Source: Apilactobacillus kunkeei DSM 12361 = ATCC 700308
GTDB taxonomy: Bacteria > Bacillota > Bacilli > Lactobacillales > Lactobacillaceae
Assembly: GCF_001281265.1 (NCBI RefSeq)
Contig: NZ_JXDB01000011.1
Location: forward strand, 1 to 64,000
Direction: 5' to 3'
Length of the DNA stretch: 64,000 nucleotides
Of the stretch, positions 1 through 11,149 are shown piece after piece. Position 1 is the first letter of the stretch. Every line of letters begins with the position of its first letter. The position numbers and the translations under genes are program-made. The notes under the pieces were generated by a model. It saw only the letters and a list, made by a program, of their open reading frames with translations, made no database searches and was not told the origin of the DNA.

Positions 1-470
1 CTTTGGGCACTTGAGCTACTTTGTGCTTCATTACTTGATGCACTGCTTTGCGCACTTGAGCTACTTTGTACTTCATGGCTTGAAGCACTGCTTTGCGCAC
101 TTGAGCTACTTTGTGTTTCATGACTTGATACACTGCTTTGCGCACTTGAGCTACTTTGTACTTCATGGCTTGAAGCACTGCTTTGCGCACTTGAGCTACT
201 TTGTGCTTCATAACTTGATGCACTGCTTTGCGCACTTGAGCTACTTTGTACTTCATGGCTTGAAGCACTGCTTTGCGCACTTGAGCTACTTTGTACTTCA
301 TGACTTGAAGCACTGCTTTGCGCACTTGAGCTACTTTGTACTTCATGACTTGATACACTGCTTTGCGCACTTGAGCTACTTTGTGCTTCATGGTTTGATG
401 CACTGCTTTGGGCACTTGAGCTAATTTGTGTTTCATGGTTTGATGCACTGCTTTGCGCACTTGAGCTTGA
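1..470 (-). repeat. 45-bp tandem repeat encoding a Ser-rich 15-residue unit
   Basis: About ten head-to-tail copies of a 45-bp unit, continuing past the left edge. In the glucansucrase frame each encodes [15 protein letters not shown] or a close variant; the changes cluster at the N/H-E-A/V/T positions. Copies are nearly identical at DNA level, suggesting recent expansion. The likely role is a flexible, possibly glycosylated cell-wall stalk, which is an inference from composition. Confidence 0.95.
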
Positions 471-3400
471 TTGAGTTCCTGTATTATCATCAAAACTATT
501 TCTATAAGTTAAAACATCCGGAAGCACAGAATTGTTTCCATTCAGTTTAAAGTAAGTTCCTGTGTTCCAATCTTTTAATACATATCCCATACCACGTCCA
601 AGAATGTTAGTTCCATTCATGTACTTGGCAGACCATTCTGTGATTGGTTGATCAGAAGGAATCGCCGAACGTTCTCCATCTGTCATAACAAGTAAATCAG
701 TAACATAATTCTTACTATTATATTGATATTTTTCTGAATCAAACAAGCTTGGATATTCTTGGTATAGCTTCTGCAAAAATGCTCCACCATATTTCTTTTG
801 ATAGTCACCACCACCAACAGTATTCACAACATATAATTGATTTCCAAATGGCAATGAAACTGTGTTACCAGTAAATCCTGCTCTTACAGCAGAAACAACT
901 TCTTGCCCCGGCAAATTATATAGTTGATTATAAACTACATCTGCCATGACCTGCATTCCGTTATCATGCAATGATTTAATTGTGTTTCTTAAATCTACAT
1001 CAGTTCCATATTTAGTGGGTTGACCAAATCCCAGGTCATATCTATCAGAGAACGCATAACCATTATTAATGGTTGCATCAACAAAAGTATGGTCATTACT
1101 AGACCTGTATTGTGGAGGAAGTTCAAAACTAGTAATACCCCAGTCTTTAAATAATGAAGCTTTTTGGGGGATTACTACATTCTCATATTCATTTTCATTT
1201 GTTGGTTCTGGTTGAAAATTTGAAAAGGCTTCAAAAATAACATTAGAATCTAAATCATCTCCTGAATGAAGTACTTTTCCATCATTATAAGATTTATTAC
1301 TAGATAATGTTCTCGAATCCTGATCATCAGATGCTCCTAAAGGAACCCATGCTGCAACATATCCGGCAACTTCTGGGTTTAAAACACCTCTAACACTTGT
1401 GTTGGCTTGTCCGTTAATATCCTTATTACTAAAAACAAGATCTCCATTACTATCTGTTTCGGCAATAGGAGCATTTTCATCAGAATCGTAATTTTTTATA
1501 CCATCATTTGTCGTTAACATTAATGCACGATACTTTTGATTTCTATGAGCAGCACCCATATGCAAAACAACAGTGTCTCCATCATTTAATTTCTTATTCT
1601 GGTCATTTCCAACAATCAAGCCGATTCCTTCATTACGCGTTTCTGCATTACCAGAATCGCTTTCACTACCAGCTCCCTTACCAAAACGTACACTTTCTAA
1701 GAAATTGTTATGATCTACAGACATTGATTGACCACCAGAAACGTATTTTTTTCTAGCTGTCAATAGTGAAACAATATCGTCATAATAAACGCTTTGTTTT
1801 TGCATAAATTGTCCATCATCCTGATACATATCACCATAATATATTCGTGGGACTGTACCTTTATTTGTCAACATAATTGCGTAAGCGCTAGGTATATTAT
1901 AATCATTATATTTTTTTTCAGAACTTCGTTGATCATCATAATATAATTTCAAACCTGCAGATAATTCAGAAGGAGTAAAATTCGTCCAGTCCTTGATTCC
2001 GGTTGCATCAACAATCGCTTCGCCAACTTTGTCTTGTATATCCTTATCATGCGCATGAACGATAGAATAGTTAGGCTGTCCAATTTCTTGTGAATTATTT
2101 TCATGATCGGCAATAACGACACCTGTATCCACTTCTTTTATAAAGTTATTCATATCTTGAGGATTTCTATCTTTGTGTATTAATCCATACGATATTGTTC
2201 TAAAAGGTGATTCCACTAACTCATCATTATTAGTTGATGTCGTTCCAGCATCGACACCTGCCTCCACAATTGACAAATGGCTATTTGCGTTATTAGAACT
2301 TTCAGTTAATTTATATTTTTGTTTCATGTAGTCATTACTTCTTTGGACAATATCATTATTTATAAAGGCATACGCATCAATTCTAATACTGTCAAAGTTT
2401 GCATTTGGATCATTGGCGGTAATAGTTCCAAAATTAGTTAAATAATATAACCAGTTTAAGTCTTCAGCCTGAACAGCTGGATTGGAATTATCCACATCAT
2501 TAGCAAGTAAGAAATCACATAAATTATTTGATATTCTATATGAAGAATTGGTATTTGGTGTTAGCTCGCTGTTAACATATTTAAAATATCCATTTTGTAA
2601 CAAAGCATCATCTTGTCCTGGTGATTCAGATAAAATATTCCAAATATATTGTTGCTTTACAAATGATGGTGTATCTCCATTTCCTTTAAATAACAGATCA
2701 TTTAACCAATCAGTATTTCCCGTTTGTGCAATTTTCTTTTCAATGTTAACCTGCGCATTTTGAGCAGCTTGATTTAACATTTGTTGATTGGACTGTAATG
2801 TATAATTGGTGCTCTTATCTAAGAGATTATTATTTTGCATTAACTTTAAATAATTAACTTGAACGTTTTTATTTGGCCACCATACTGTAATCATTGGTCG
2901 GAAATCATTACTATTTGAATTACGCCAAGTAGTACCATTATCTAATATTTGTTTTGGACGGTACCAAGTATCTGCTGTAAAGAATCCATCTACAACATTT
3001 TTGTAATCACTTAGGTTAACACTATTAGCTGCATTCCTTTGTGAAAAATCATTTGTTTCACTTTCACCAATATTGGTAAATAAATAAGTTCCATTACCAG
3101 AATTATCAAAATAATAAGTATTGCCATCAGCAATAATTTGTTTATTTTTAGCTTGATCTCCAGTTAATGAATCGAAGTATTGCAATTGACCATTATTAAA
3201 AATTAATCCTTTAACAACATTATTATTAGCATCCAAAAGCTTATTGTCACTAAATCTATTTGAGTTAATTACTTGGTCAACTTTGCCAACTAAATGTCCT
3301 TCTCCATTTTCAAAATAATAATTAACACCATCTATTTCAGCAGTACCACCTTTAATTTGAGTACCATCTGCATTAAAAAACAAATCTTGCCCGTCTATAT

Positions 3401-6400
3401 TCTGATATCCAGTAACCAAAATGCCGTCTTTGTTAGAATAGTAAACATTCCCATTGTGTAAAATAAAGCCATTCTTAACCTGGTTACCTGAATTTTCGTC
3501 AAAATACATTAATTTACCATCTAAACTAACAATCGAATTTTTTACTTGCGATCCATCCTCATTGAAATACATATTTTGCCCATTAACAAAATTATATCCC
3601 GTCAAAAGATGTCCTTGATTGTCCGCATAATATTCTTTGTCATCATGAATAATAAAATCGTCTTTTACTTCAGAACCATCAGTACCATTAAAATATACTT
3701 TATTCCCGTTAATATTAACAAATTGGTCTTTTACTTGTTTTCCGTCTGAATCAAAATATAGATTTCTTCCGCCTATGTTTTGATATCCATTTACAATATA
3801 TCCATCATTATTTGCATAATAGACATCTCCATCTAACAATACAAAACTATTTTTATAAAGGTTTCCACTATTAGCATCAAAATACATTTTATGATTATCT
3901 AATGAAATCATTCCACCTTTAACTTGTTTTCCATTATCATCGAAGTAAAGACTTTGGTTATTTATATTTTGTAATCCGTTTACCAATAGCCCGTTGGAAC
4001 CTGCATAGTACCAATTTCCATTGTAAGAAACAAATCGATTGTAAACTAAATTACCAGATCCATCGTCAAAATACATTTTTCGACCATTAAAATTAACTAT
4101 GTCTCCCTTAACTTGGTAACCATTATCATCAAAATATTGAACATAACCATTAACATTAACAATCCCAGTATCTAAAACACCGTTATTATTAACATGTACC
4201 ATTTGATTTATATTATTACTGTAATAATACCCGGGGTTATTTGCTAAAATTCCATTACTTTGATAATAATTCATCGTTCCATCACTATTAACTGAAATGA
4301 AGTCTCTTAAATTAACACCGTTTGATAGGAAGAAATACTTATTTCCATTGATAACTTGTGGAGAAGTAACAAAATCACCGTTATTATCAACATAGTACCA
4401 ATTGTGATTATCATCTTGAATAAAAGTATTTTTAGCAATAAATCCACCGGTGGAAACGTACTTCATCTTGCCATCAATAAGTTTTAAACCATATTCAACA
4501 TTATCACCTAATAATCCTTTGGGTAGATTAGAACTCTTTATGTTTGTGTTTCCATCATCTACAACAGTGTAGTAATTAGAATTTGGTGTACTACTTAATA
4601 CATACCCCGAACCTCGACCTTGGATATTTGAACCATTTAAATATTCAGCAGTCCAAATCTTTAACTTTTTAGAAGCATCGATTGGTTGTCCTGTTGAAAT
4701 TTGTTTTGTGGTAAATAAGTCAGGATATAATTTTTTTAGTTGTTCTAAGAACTCACCACCATACTTATATTGATAATCAGTTCCAGAACCCTTACTAAAC
4801 GCATCATACAAAACATTAATAAGATTTGAATTAAAGTTTGCATCTCCATAAGGATTTGTTCTAGTTGCGTTTACAATTTGTTGGTTTGGCAATGAATATA
4901 TCTGATCTGGAACGATATCAGCAAGTACTTTTATTCCTTGTGCATGTAGAGATTTAATTGCATCAATCAATTGTTCAGCCGTACCATACTTAGTTGGCGT
5001 ATCAAATCCTAGGTCATATCTATCATTAAATGAATAACCATTTTGTACAACCGAATCAATAAACGAACCATCTTTTGTTGACTTATATTGTGGTGGTAAT
5101 TCTAAATAAGTAAAACCTAAATTTTTAAAATCTTCTGCATTTTTTTGAATAACAACATTTTCATATTGATCAGTTGTTTGTGGAAAATTTTGAAAGTTAG
5201 AAAATGCTTCTAATATAACGTTCGAGTCAGATGCTTCATTAGAATGAATGGATTGACCATCAGTACTTGATTCTGAAGAAGGAGCAGTTCTAATGTCTTG
5301 ATTATCAGAAGCCCCTAGTGGTACCCACATTGATAAGTATCCAGATACTTGCGGGTTAGCATATCCCTTAATGATATTTCCATCTAATGTTAAGTCACCA
5401 TTATCATCTGTACGAACGACAACATAACCTTTTGAACTATCACTGTCAAAAGAATCAATTCCTGAATTTGAAGCCGTTAATAATTGACGATATTCTTGAT
5501 TCTTATGGGCTGCCCCCATATGAATAACAACTTTGTCTTTATCCGAAAGTGACAAAGTAGGATTATTACTTTCAACAACAGCTATTCCAGATGTTCTAGT
5601 TAGACTATCACCTAAGTCATCTGCATTTAATGCATCCTTCCCATATCTAACAGAAGTAAGAATCGTATCTTCACCATTATTAACCTTAACCGCTTCCATA
5701 TGTTGTCCACCAGCTACATACTTAACTCTTGATTTAAGCATTTCAGCAATAGCATCATAATATGGAGTCTTTTGTTCCATAAATTGACCGTCGTCAGTGT
5801 ATAGGTCACCATAGTAAACTCTTGGGGTTGTATCTTTATTTGTAAGGGTCAATGCATATGATGCGGGAATGTTATATTGTGTGTATTTTTTTACAGTGCT
5901 ATTTTCATCAGCATCGTATATCTTGAAAGCTTCTCTCATTTGTTCCCACGTTGGATTAGAAGCTGAAGCATGGGGATCAATGTTGTCAATAATAATTTGT
6001 GAAATGATGTCTTGAACACCTGCATCATGAGCCCTTACAATTTCATAATTTGGAATAGCTTTGTTAGTTGTATTGTCATCAGCTCTATCCACAATACCAG
6101 CATTAATAATAGTTGACATATCAGATCTAACAGAAGGATTGTACATTAAAATCGATCGTAATGAGCTTAAATAGTCACTATCAAGAGTCATTTGATTTGT
6201 TCCATGATCTTTTTGGTAATATGGGTCATTTCCACTCCAGTCTTCTAGAATAGAAAGATGATTATTAGAATTAACGTCATTGGCGTTAATTTTGTATGCA
6301 TCTCTAAAATATTGGCTAATGATATTTAGCACATCGGCGTCCATATTATCAACAGCATCAACACGCACGCCATCAAAATTTGCTGAACTATCTTTGTTAA

Positions 6401-7742
6401 CAATTGACCCAAAATTCATTAGGTAATGCAACCAATTGAGTGTTTCAGCTTGTACGACAGGATTAGAATTATCAACGTCGTTAGCCAACAAAAATTCAAA
6501 GCCTGGATCTTGTGTATGTGTATAATCAATTTTTCCATCTTGTTGAGTCGGATTTCTATTAAGTAATCTGTAGTTTGAGTTGGCATCTTTAGTTTCACTA
6601 TTGTTTCCAAAAAGAAGTGACCCACCTTGTAAACCATCTCCAGAATTATAGTCTTCACTGTCGATATTCCATTCATCCTGAGAATTTATGAAAGTAGTAA
6701 ATAAAGATCTAATCGCACTTAAATCACCATTATCTGCTTTAATTTTGTTTTCAATGCTTAATCTTACAGTTGCAGCTGCTTGGTTGATATCGTTTGCACT
6801 ACTATTATTATCAAAATGACCATTAACTAGACCATTTTTGCTCATATAATTTAAGTAATTAATTTCAACTGTCTTGTTAGGCCACCACACACTCAATAGT
6901 GGTCGAAAATCTGCATTAGTAGAATTTCTCCATTGAGTATCGCTTACTTGAATTTGCTTAGGACGATACCATGAGTCAGCTGTTAAAAAGCCATCAACAT
7001 TTGTAATTGATTTACCATCTGGGGTATAAATAGATAACTGATCTGATGAGTTGATTGAGCCATCCGAAAACTTTGAATCATCAAATGTAGTCAGATATCC
7101 ATTGGGTCCAAAATAATAGTATGTGTTGTTATCGTCAATTAAAGCAGACTTAACTTCATTATTATTTAAATCATAAAAATATGTCTTTCCATCAATGTTC
7201 TTTGTATGCGATTTTAAGTTTTGTGAAGCATTGGATGCTAAAGATACACTTAAAGAAACCGATTCATATGATTGCACAGAATTATTAGACTGTGATGCTG
7301 AATCAGATTTTTCTGACGAATTTGAACTCGTTGATGCTGATTTTGAACTTTGTGATTGATTTGAAACGTCTGAACTTATTGATGACGCATGTGAATTAGA
7401 TGATTGATTCATAACATTTGAACTTAATGAAGAAGTCACAACACTAGAGTTTGTTGAAGACGCTAAGCTTGATTTGTTTGAATTATCAGTGCTAGGTACA
7501 GACAAAGAACTTGATCCGTTTATGTAAGATGACGCTGAATATGCACTTTTAGCACTACCGGAATCTGTCGAAGCATAGCTACCTGAATATGTAATCTGAT
7601 TTTGACTAGCTTTTGCTGTAACATCATTAATATTTTGGAATAATACAATAGACATTGTTGCTGAAACAATACCTGCAACAACCCAGTTTTTTCCACTTTT
7701 ATACATTTTATAATGCAATTTTCTATCTTGATAATTATTCAT
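1..7742 (-). CDS. Two-catalytic-domain GH70 glucansucrase (dextransucrase plus branching-sucrase-like domain), C-terminus beyond window
   Basis: Open from ATG at 7742 to the left edge (2580 codons, no stop). Residues 12-20 match the KxYKxGKxW signal motif. A Ser-rich stretch (about 62-170) follows, then catalytic domain 1 (about 250-1080) in the circularly permuted GH70 order II-III-IV-I: nucleophile D462 in RVDAVDN, acid/base E500 in SILEDWS, transition-state D573 in VRAHD, then ADIVPDQ near 942. A glucan-binding block of YG-type repeats (about 1080-1550, roughly 64-residue super-repeats) leads into catalytic domain 2: D1789 in RIDAYAF, E1827 in SIVEAGV, D1899 in VHAHD, and ADVVYNQ near 2267. 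Domain 1 looks canonical; domain 2 keeps the triad but has divergent motifs, as in branching sucrases. Two-domain GH70 enzymes are known from Leuconostoc (DSR-E) and Lactobacillus kunkeei. A Ser-rich 15-residue repeat starts near 2423. Expected to be secreted and to make alpha-glucan from sucrose; linkage type cannot be read from sequence. Confidence 0.93.
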   Translation of the reverse strand, partial: MNNYQDRKLHYKMYKSGKNWVVAGIVSATMSIVLFQNINDVTAKASQNQITYSGSYASTDSGSAKSAYSASSYINGSSSLSVPSTDNSNKSSLASSTNSSVVTSSLSSNVMNQSSNSHASSISSDVSNQSQSSKSASTSSNSSEKSDSASQSNNSVQSYESVSLSVSLASNASQNLKSHTKNIDGKTYFYDLNNNEVKSALIDDNNTYYYFGPNGYLTTFDDSKFSDGSINSSDQLSIYTPDGKSITNVDGFLTADSWYRPKQIQVSDTQWRNSTNADFRPLLSVWWPNKTVEINYLNYMSKNGLVNGHFDNNSSANDINQAAATVRLSIENKIKADNGDLSAIRSLFTTFINSQDEWNIDSEDYNSGDGLQGGSLLFGNNSETKDANSNYRLLNRNPTQQDGKIDYTHTQDPGFEFLLANDVDNSNPVVQAETLNWLHYLMNFGSIVNKDSSANFDGVRVDAVDNMDADVLNIISQYFRDAYKINANDVNSNNHLSILEDWSGNDPYYQKDHGTNQMTLDSDYLSSLRSILMYNPSVRSDMSTIINAGIVDRADDNTTNKAIPNYEIVRAHDAGVQDIISQIIIDNIDPHASASNPTWEQMREAFKIYDADENSTVKKYTQYNIPASYALTLTNKDTTPRVYYGDLYTDDGQFMEQKTPYYDAIAEMLKSRVKYVAGGQHMEAVKVNNGEDTILTSVRYGKDALNADDLGDSLTRTSGIAVVESNNPTLSLSDKDKVVIHMGAAHKNQEYRQLLTASNSGIDSFDSDSSKGYVVVRTDDNGDLTLDGNIIKGYANPQVSGYLSMWVPLGASDNQDIRTAPSSESSTDGQSIHSNEASDSNVILEAFSNFQNFPQTTDQYENVVIQKNAEDFKNLGFTYLELPPQYKSTKDGSFIDSVVQNGYSFNDRYDLGFDTPTKYGTAEQLIDAIKSLHAQGIKVLADIVPDQIYSLPNQQIVNATRTNPYGDANFNSNLINVLYDAFSKGSGTDYQYKYGGEFLEQLKKLYPDLFTTKQISTGQPIDASKKLKIWTAEYLNGSNIQGRGSGYVLSSTPNSNYYTVVDDGNTNIKSSNLPKGLLGDNVEYGLKLIDGKMKYVSTGGFIAKNTFIQDDNHNWYYVDNNGDFVTSPQVINGNKYFFLSNGVNLRDFISVNSDGTMNYYQSNGILANNPGYYYSNNINQMVHVNNNGVLDTGIVNVNGYVQYFDDNGYQVKGDIVNFNGRKMYFDDGSGNLVYNRFVSYNGNWYYAGSNGLLVNGLQNINNQSLYFDDNGKQVKGGMISLDNHKMYFDANSGNLYKNSFVLLDGDVYYANNDGYIVNGYQNIGGRNLYFDSDGKQVKDQFVNINGNKVYFNGTDGSEVKDDFIIHDDKEYYADNQGHLLTGYNFVNGQNMYFNEDGSQVKNSIVSLDGKLMYFDENSGNQVKNGFILHNGNVYYSNKDGILVTGYQNIDGQDLFFNADGTQIKGGTAEIDGVNYYFENGEGHLVGKVDQVINSNRFSDNKLLDANNNVVKGLIFNNGQLQYFDSLTGDQAKNKQIIADGNTYYFDNSGNGTYLFTNIGESETNDFSQRNAANSVNLSDYKNVVDGFFTADTWYRPKQILDNGTTWRNSNSNDFRPMITVWWPNKNVQVNYLKLMQNNNLLDKSTNYTLQSNQQMLNQAAQNAQVNIEKKIAQTGNTDWLNDLLFKGNGDTPSFVKQQYIWNILSESPGQDDALLQNGYFKYVNSELTPNTNSSYRISNNLCDFLLANDVDNSNPAVQAEDLNWLYYLTNFGTITANDPNANFDSIRIDAYAFINNDIVQRSNDYMKQKYKLTESSNNANSHLSIVEAGVDAGTTSTNNDELVESPFRTISYGLIHKDRNPQDMNNFIKEVDTGVVIADHENNSQEIGQPNYSIVHAHDKDIQDKVGEAIVDATGIKDWTNFTPSELSAGLKLYYDDQRSSEKKYNDYNIPSAYAIMLTNKGTVPRIYYGDMYQDDGQFMQKQSVYYDDIVSLLTARKKYVSGGQSMSVDHNNFLESVRFGKGAGSESDSGNAETRNEGIGLIVGNDQNKKLNDGDTVVLHMGAAHRNQKYRALMLTTNDGIKNYDSDENAPIAETDSNGDLVFSNKDINGQANTSVRGVLNPEVAGYVAAWVPLGASDDQDSRTLSSNKSYNDGKVLHSGDDLDSNVIFEAFSNFQPEPTNENEYENVVIPQKASLFKDWGITSFELPPQYRSSNDHTFVDATINNGYAFSDRYDLGFGQPTKYGTDVDLRNTIKSLHDNGMQVMADVVYNQLYNLPGQEVVSAVRAGFTGNTVSLPFGNQLYVVNTVGGGDYQKKYGGAFLQKLYQEYPSLFDSEKYQYNSKNYVTDLLVMTDGERSAIPSDQPITEWSAKYMNGTNILGRGMGYVLKDWNTGTYFKLNGNNSVLPDVLTYRNSFDDNTGTQSSSSAQSSASNHETQISSSAQSSASNHEAQSSSSAQSSVSSHEVQSSSSAQSSASSHEVQSSSSAQSSASSHEVQSSSSAQSSASSYEAQSSSSAQSSASSHEVQSSSSAQSSVSSHETQSSSSAQSSASSHEVQSSSSAQSSASSNEAQSSSSAQ

Positions 7743-7946
7743 AAATACCACCTATATGTTATAAACTTATTATAATTTTTCAATATCATTGCAATAATAT
7801 TGTAACAAAAACGTATAAAAAAGTTAATAATATTTAAGATTTTATTAATATTATTATGGTAAGCGCAGAAATAACCCGTTATATCAACTTTTTATATTTA
7901 ATATTTTCTTAAAAAATAAAGCAATATATATTACATAATTATTACA
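7743..7946 (-). other. AT-rich upstream region of the glucansucrase gene
   Basis: Extremely AT-rich, with a TAGGTGG ribosome binding site just before the glucansucrase ATG and a TATAAT hexamer about 40 bases upstream. No -35 with good spacing could be found, so no promoter is called. No ORF or structured RNA was recognised. Confidence 0.4.
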
Positions 7947-7978
7947 AAAAAGAACACCCCTATTAGGGTGTTCTTTTT
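7947..7978 (-). terminator. Terminator of the FAH-family gene
   Basis: Inverted repeat GAACACCC / GGGTGTTC with a 6-base loop and T-runs on both sides, directly after the stop of the 7987-8787 gene. Confidence 0.85.
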
Positions 7979-7986
7979 CATAACTT

Positions 7987-8787
7987 TTATTTAACATTCA
8001 ATTTTACTTCACTAAACCCTTGATTAAATGTTGCTGTCCATTGTCCTTTGGTTAAGTGTGGAGGAAGCAGGAAGGTTCCTGAAGATACTCTTTGACCTGC
8101 CTCTAATCTTAGATCTTGTTCGTCTAGTTTTTTGACCAACCATTGAAGGGCATTCAGTGGATTACTTAATACTTCGGAAGATGATCCAGTCGCAACTTCT
8201 TCACCATCATGTCTTAGTGTAGTTGTAACATTTTCTAAATCATTAAGTGAGAAACTATTAGTATCAAATTCCTCTCCATAGACTACGTATCCGCCAACAG
8301 CAGCATCTGACATGACCATGTACTTAGACAGTGATGGGAACCAATCAGAAAATCTTGAGTCTGGAACTTCTACTCCTGATGACACTGTGGTCTTATTTGC
8401 TAAATCCTCTAGGCTATCGGTTGGCAATAATTGCTCTTTAGCTTTAAAGACCAGCTCAACTTCGGCCAGTGGATCCATAAGTTCACTGTTCAGTGATAAT
8501 GATACCGGTGATTGAACGAAATGTGATTTAACTTGAGCTCCATATAGTGGTTCGTTTGAATCGAACATATCTTGGGTTTGCTTACTAGTCAAACTGACCT
8601 TGTATCCACCAAGATCTTCATCTTTTAATTCCATTAATCTTCTTTGAACTCGATATGACGACTCTTCATCAGACACCATATCTTCCCATTCATCCATTTT
8701 TAATGGTTTCTTGGTCTTGTATGCTTCAAACAATGCGTTGGCTAATCTTTCTTCAGTTGCGGTTAATTCTAATTCAGTAGTTGTCAT
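7987..8787 (-). CDS. 2-keto-4-pentenoate hydratase / fumarylacetoacetate hydrolase family protein
   Basis: 266 residues, the usual length for MhpD-like hydratases. Residues near 105-115 (DPLAEVELVF) and 140-147 (GVEVPDSRF) fit the acidic metal-binding positions of the FAH fold, and the MSDAAVGGYVVYG segment matches the family's conserved 'DN(A)S.GG.V.G' region. Such enzymes hydrate or hydrolyse 2-oxo acids with Mg2+ or Mn2+ in the cytoplasm; the substrate here cannot be told. Start supported by AAAGGAG 9 bases before ATG. It has its own promoter and a T-box leader, so expression should follow the charging of one tRNA. That is odd for this family and hints at a link to amino acid metabolism. 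Confidence 0.8.
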   Translation of the reverse strand: MTTTELELTATEERLANALFEAYKTKKPLKMDEWEDMVSDEESSYRVQRRLMELKDEDLGGYKVSLTSKQTQDMFDSNEPLYGAQVKSHFVQSPVSLSLNSELMDPLAEVELVFKAKEQLLPTDSLEDLANKTTVSSGVEVPDSRFSDWFPSLSKYMVMSDAAVGGYVVYGEEFDTNSFSLNDLENVTTTLRHDGEEVATGSSSEVLSNPLNALQWLVKKLDEQDLRLEAGQRVSSGTFLLPPHLTKGQWTATFNQGFSEVKLNVK

Positions 8788-8804
8788 AATAATACGCTCC
8801 TTTT

Positions 8805-8891
8805 CTAGCAGCGTACCTTATTTGGTGACGCTGCAATCCAAAATAAAATATTAATCTGTCCATCATCTAACTCACTAATCGGTAATTGCAT
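8805..8891 (-). CDS. 28-residue ORF between T-box and hydratase gene
   Basis: ATG preceded by an AGGAAAGGAAGTGG Shine-Dalgarno region, ending 17 bases before the hydratase start. It begins MQLPISELDDGQ and ends in NKVRC. No family recognised. It could be a translated small protein, a leader peptide coupled to the downstream gene, or the remnant of a lost gene. The good ribosome binding site is the main support. Confidence 0.4.
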   Translation of the reverse strand: MQLPISELDDGQINILFWIAASPNKVRC

Positions 8892-8928
8892 TGTCACCAC
8901 TTCCTTTCCTAATCCTGATTGATAAATA

Positions 8929-9200
8929 AAAAAAGCGCCCTCAAACCCACACTTAATATGGGTCTAAGGACGCTTCCGCGTGTTACCACCTTTAATTTAA
9001 TAGTCTAAAAAGACTATCCTCTACGTACGGATAAAAATCGATACGCTGTCAACTTAACGGTTGCTACCGGCGCCACTTACTGTTGTTTCAGTGGGCTAAC
9101 TAAAGAATGATAACTTTTAATCAGGTTCGTTATGCTGTCACATCAACCCAGCACTCTCTTAAAACGATTCTGATTAGTTGTTCTTATAATCGCTATTTAT
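8929..9200 (-). ncRNA. T-box leader of the FAH-family gene
   Basis: The T-box core (AGGTGGTAACACGCGG, 8976-8991) is followed by a terminator hairpin (AGCGTCC...GGGCGCT with a T-run at 8929-8935). Upstream is a stem I with an AAGAGAG bulge, a TGCTG/CAGCA distal stem and a TAATCAG/CTGATTA basal stem. By hand folding the 3' side of the specifier loop reads AAC, which would mean Asn. The next base is C rather than the usual purine, so the specificity is tentative (ACC and CCT are alternatives). Confidence 0.88.
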
Positions 9201-9216
9201 TTATCTAATTGACCCT

Positions 9217-9244
9217 ATTATAAGAGTGTGATTAGAAAAGTCAA
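9217..9244 (-). promoter_or_regulatory. Promoter of the T-box/FAH transcript
   Basis: TTGACT (9239-9244), 16-base spacer, TATAAT (9217-9222) on the minus strand, just upstream of T-box stem I. It makes the FAH gene independent of the upstream peptide-binding gene. Confidence 0.75.
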
Positions 9245-9254
9245 CACTTTTTAA

Positions 9255-10892
9255 TTATTTTTTAATAAAAGTTTTCGTATAGTTCCATTGTGGACCAGCA
9301 GTGTTGTGAATAACGTCTTTAACGTAGCTCTTTTGTAGGTAGTAAGTTCTTACTTGATATAGTGGAGAAATTCCTTGATCATCGTTTAGTTCCTTACTTG
9401 CATCGATTAGATCTTGCCAACGTTTGCTTGCATCATTTGCATCTGTAGTGCCAGCCTTCTTTAATAATGCGTTGAACTTAGCATCGTTGTACTTACCAAA
9501 GTTGTAAGGTGTGTTTTGTTCAGGAATTTGTAGGAAGGTAATTGGGTCTTTGAAGTCTCCACCCCATGATGATAGTGAAATTTCGAAGTTACCCTTAGTT
9601 AGATTGTCGTTGGCTAACTTACCCGGAATTGTTCTTAGGTTTAAAGTGAAACCAGGAAGAACTGATTCAAGTTGTGCCTTTAAGTATTGTGTCGCAACTG
9701 GAGTGTTGGCATCATCAGTTGAAGCCATTAATGATAATGACACGTTCTTGATGCCTAATTCCTTTAATCCCTTTTCATAGTAATGTTTAGCTAACTTCTT
9801 GTTGTAAGCTAGCGAGTCTTTGCCGCCTTGTTGGTCAGCAAAATCCTTGCCAGTCTTTGGATCATTAGCTAAACCGTAAGGAACGAATCCAGTAATCTTT
9901 TTGGTGTTAAAACCAAGAATACTTTCGTTTAGTTGATCTCTATCGATTGCTAAAGAGATTGCCTTACGAATGTTTTTGTTGTTAATAATCTTTCTGTTTT
10001 GTTCATCAGGGTCGTTAAAGTTGTAACGTAGGAATGTAGTCATTGAATATGAGTAATCATGCAATTCTGAATTATTCTTGTAGTTCTTTAATTGTTCTGA
10101 TGATAATGCAGTCACATCAATCTTACCTTGGTTGTAAAGGTTCAAACTAGTGGTTGGGTTAGCTACAACAGTGTAGTTAATCTTCTTTAGTTTGATGTCC
10201 TTAGCATCCCAGTAATTATTGTTCTTTACATATGACCAAGTATCATTAGTTCCATTCCATCCCTCAATTGAGAATGGTCCTGAGTAAACCATGTACTTAG
10301 CATTAGTTCCATACTTATCACCATACTTATTAACGATAGCTTTGTCTTGTGGTCCGAATAATGGATAAGCCATCAAGGTCTTGAAGTATGCGATTGGTTT
10401 AGTTAACTTAATTTGAACTGTATGTTTGTTAAGAGCCTTAATCCCTAACTTATCAGGGTTCATCTTACCGTTAGTGATAGCTTCACCGTTTTCAACATCG
10501 TTGAATAAGTATGAGTACTCAGCCTTAGTTGCAGGTTTTACAGTTCGACGCCATGAATATACGAAGTCATTGGCAGTAATGTCCTTGCCGTTACTCCACT
10601 TGGCATCTCTGAGTTTAAATGTCCATGTCTTACCATCCTTACTAGTCTTAGCACTTTGCGCTAAATCTAGTGTTGGTTTTCCATCATCACCAAGCTTGTA
10701 AAAACTACTAAAGGCATTTCCTGTTGATCCATATCCAGTAGATGTTGATATATCTAAAGTACTTAATTGTGATGTGGCTGCTAAATTCAATGTTTGTGTC
10801 TTGGCATCGTTACCGCCTGAATTATTGCCACATGCTGCTAGCGTTACCCCTGCTAACGCTGTCATTGCTGATGCTACTAATAACTTTTTCAT
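9255..10892 (-). CDS. oppA: Oligopeptide ABC transporter substrate-binding lipoprotein (SBP 1)
   Basis: 545 residues, family SBP_bac_5. Lipoprotein signal with lipobox LAAC near residues 17-20 and a low-complexity linker after the Cys. The body carries the typical 'TWTFKLRDAKWSNGKDITANDF' type region (about 90-110) and a GFVPYGLA segment around residue 340. It should be anchored to the outer face of the membrane and capture peptides for an Opp-type permease. No OppB, C, D or F gene lies in this window, so it is an orphan binding protein. AGGAGTG ribosome binding site before ATG. The upstream leader (11112-10938) contains a three-Cys-codon ORF and a terminator, so transcription probably depends on cysteine supply. 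Confidence 0.93.
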   Translation of the reverse strand: MKKLLVASAMTALAGVTLAACGNNSGGNDAKTQTLNLAATSQLSTLDISTSTGYGSTGNAFSSFYKLGDDGKPTLDLAQSAKTSKDGKTWTFKLRDAKWSNGKDITANDFVYSWRRTVKPATKAEYSYLFNDVENGEAITNGKMNPDKLGIKALNKHTVQIKLTKPIAYFKTLMAYPLFGPQDKAIVNKYGDKYGTNAKYMVYSGPFSIEGWNGTNDTWSYVKNNNYWDAKDIKLKKINYTVVANPTTSLNLYNQGKIDVTALSSEQLKNYKNNSELHDYSYSMTTFLRYNFNDPDEQNRKIINNKNIRKAISLAIDRDQLNESILGFNTKKITGFVPYGLANDPKTGKDFADQQGGKDSLAYNKKLAKHYYEKGLKELGIKNVSLSLMASTDDANTPVATQYLKAQLESVLPGFTLNLRTIPGKLANDNLTKGNFEISLSSWGGDFKDPITFLQIPEQNTPYNFGKYNDAKFNALLKKAGTTDANDASKRWQDLIDASKELNDDQGISPLYQVRTYYLQKSYVKDVIHNTAGPQWNYTKTFIKK

Positions 10893-10931
10893 ATTTTTTC
10901 ACTCCTATGTGTTTGTATGTGCTCAATCAAA

Positions 10932-10985
10932 AGAAAAAGACCACTGCCCAAGGATAACAATAATGTTAGCCTCAAGCAGTGGTCT
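10932..10985 (-). terminator. Attenuator terminator before SBP 1
   Basis: A perfect 10-bp stem (AGACCACTGC / GCAGTGGTCT) with an inner TAACA/TGTTA pairing and a following T-run (TTTTTCTTTT), located between the cysteine leader ORF and the SBP 1 start. Its position inside the leader marks it as a regulatory terminator. Confidence 0.88.
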
Positions 10986-11034
10986 CTTATTCGTATAACT
11001 CAATTTTTATTAATTTCTGTCAAACTATCTCGAG

Positions 11035-11112
11035 TTACACGATTAAAAAGGTTACCACTTTTGTGCTAACGACAGTTTGACAACAACATGAAATTAACAT
11101 TACGTTCTTCAA
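11035..11112 (-). CDS. Cysteine leader peptide of SBP 1 (CCCQ motif)
   Basis: 25 codons from TTG at 11112 (AGAAGG 8 bases upstream), or 21 from an in-frame ATG at 11100. The ORF carries three consecutive TGT Cys codons (11080-11088) followed by CAA Gln, within MLISCCCQTVV, and ends GTG TAA. The last Cys codon plus CAA ACT (11074-11082) can form a perfect 9-bp helix with AGTTTGACA (11018-11026). The codons at the stop (GTGTAACTC, 11032-11040) can instead pair with GAGTTATAC (10993-11001). The two helices interleave and exclude each other. This is the architecture of a ribosome-stalling attenuator. No experimental family is known to me for this exact leader. Confidence 0.72.
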   Translation of the reverse strand: MKNVMLISCCCQTVVSTKVVTFLIV

Positions 11113-11149
11113 ATGGATAACCTTCTTTCGTACAGATTGATTATCTTGA

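Noticed and set aside
11-424. Plus-strand 137-residue repeat ORF (LSYFVLHxLxHCFAH units)
   Set aside because: It is the mirror frame of the Ser-rich repeat in the glucansucrase on the other strand; there is no ribosome binding site and the composition is implausible.
1-470. Possible CRISPR array
   Set aside because: The units are directly adjacent 45-bp tandem copies with no unique spacers and are in frame with a coding gene.
8312-8515. Plus-strand 67-residue ORF within the hydratase gene
   Set aside because: Antisense shadow of a good CDS.
11035-11090. GTGGTAACC in the SBP 1 leader as a T-box core
   Set aside because: It lacks the AGGGTGGNACCGCG context, the antiterminator pairing and a stem I with AG-bulge; the bases are part of the Cys leader ORF (codons GTG GTA ACC).
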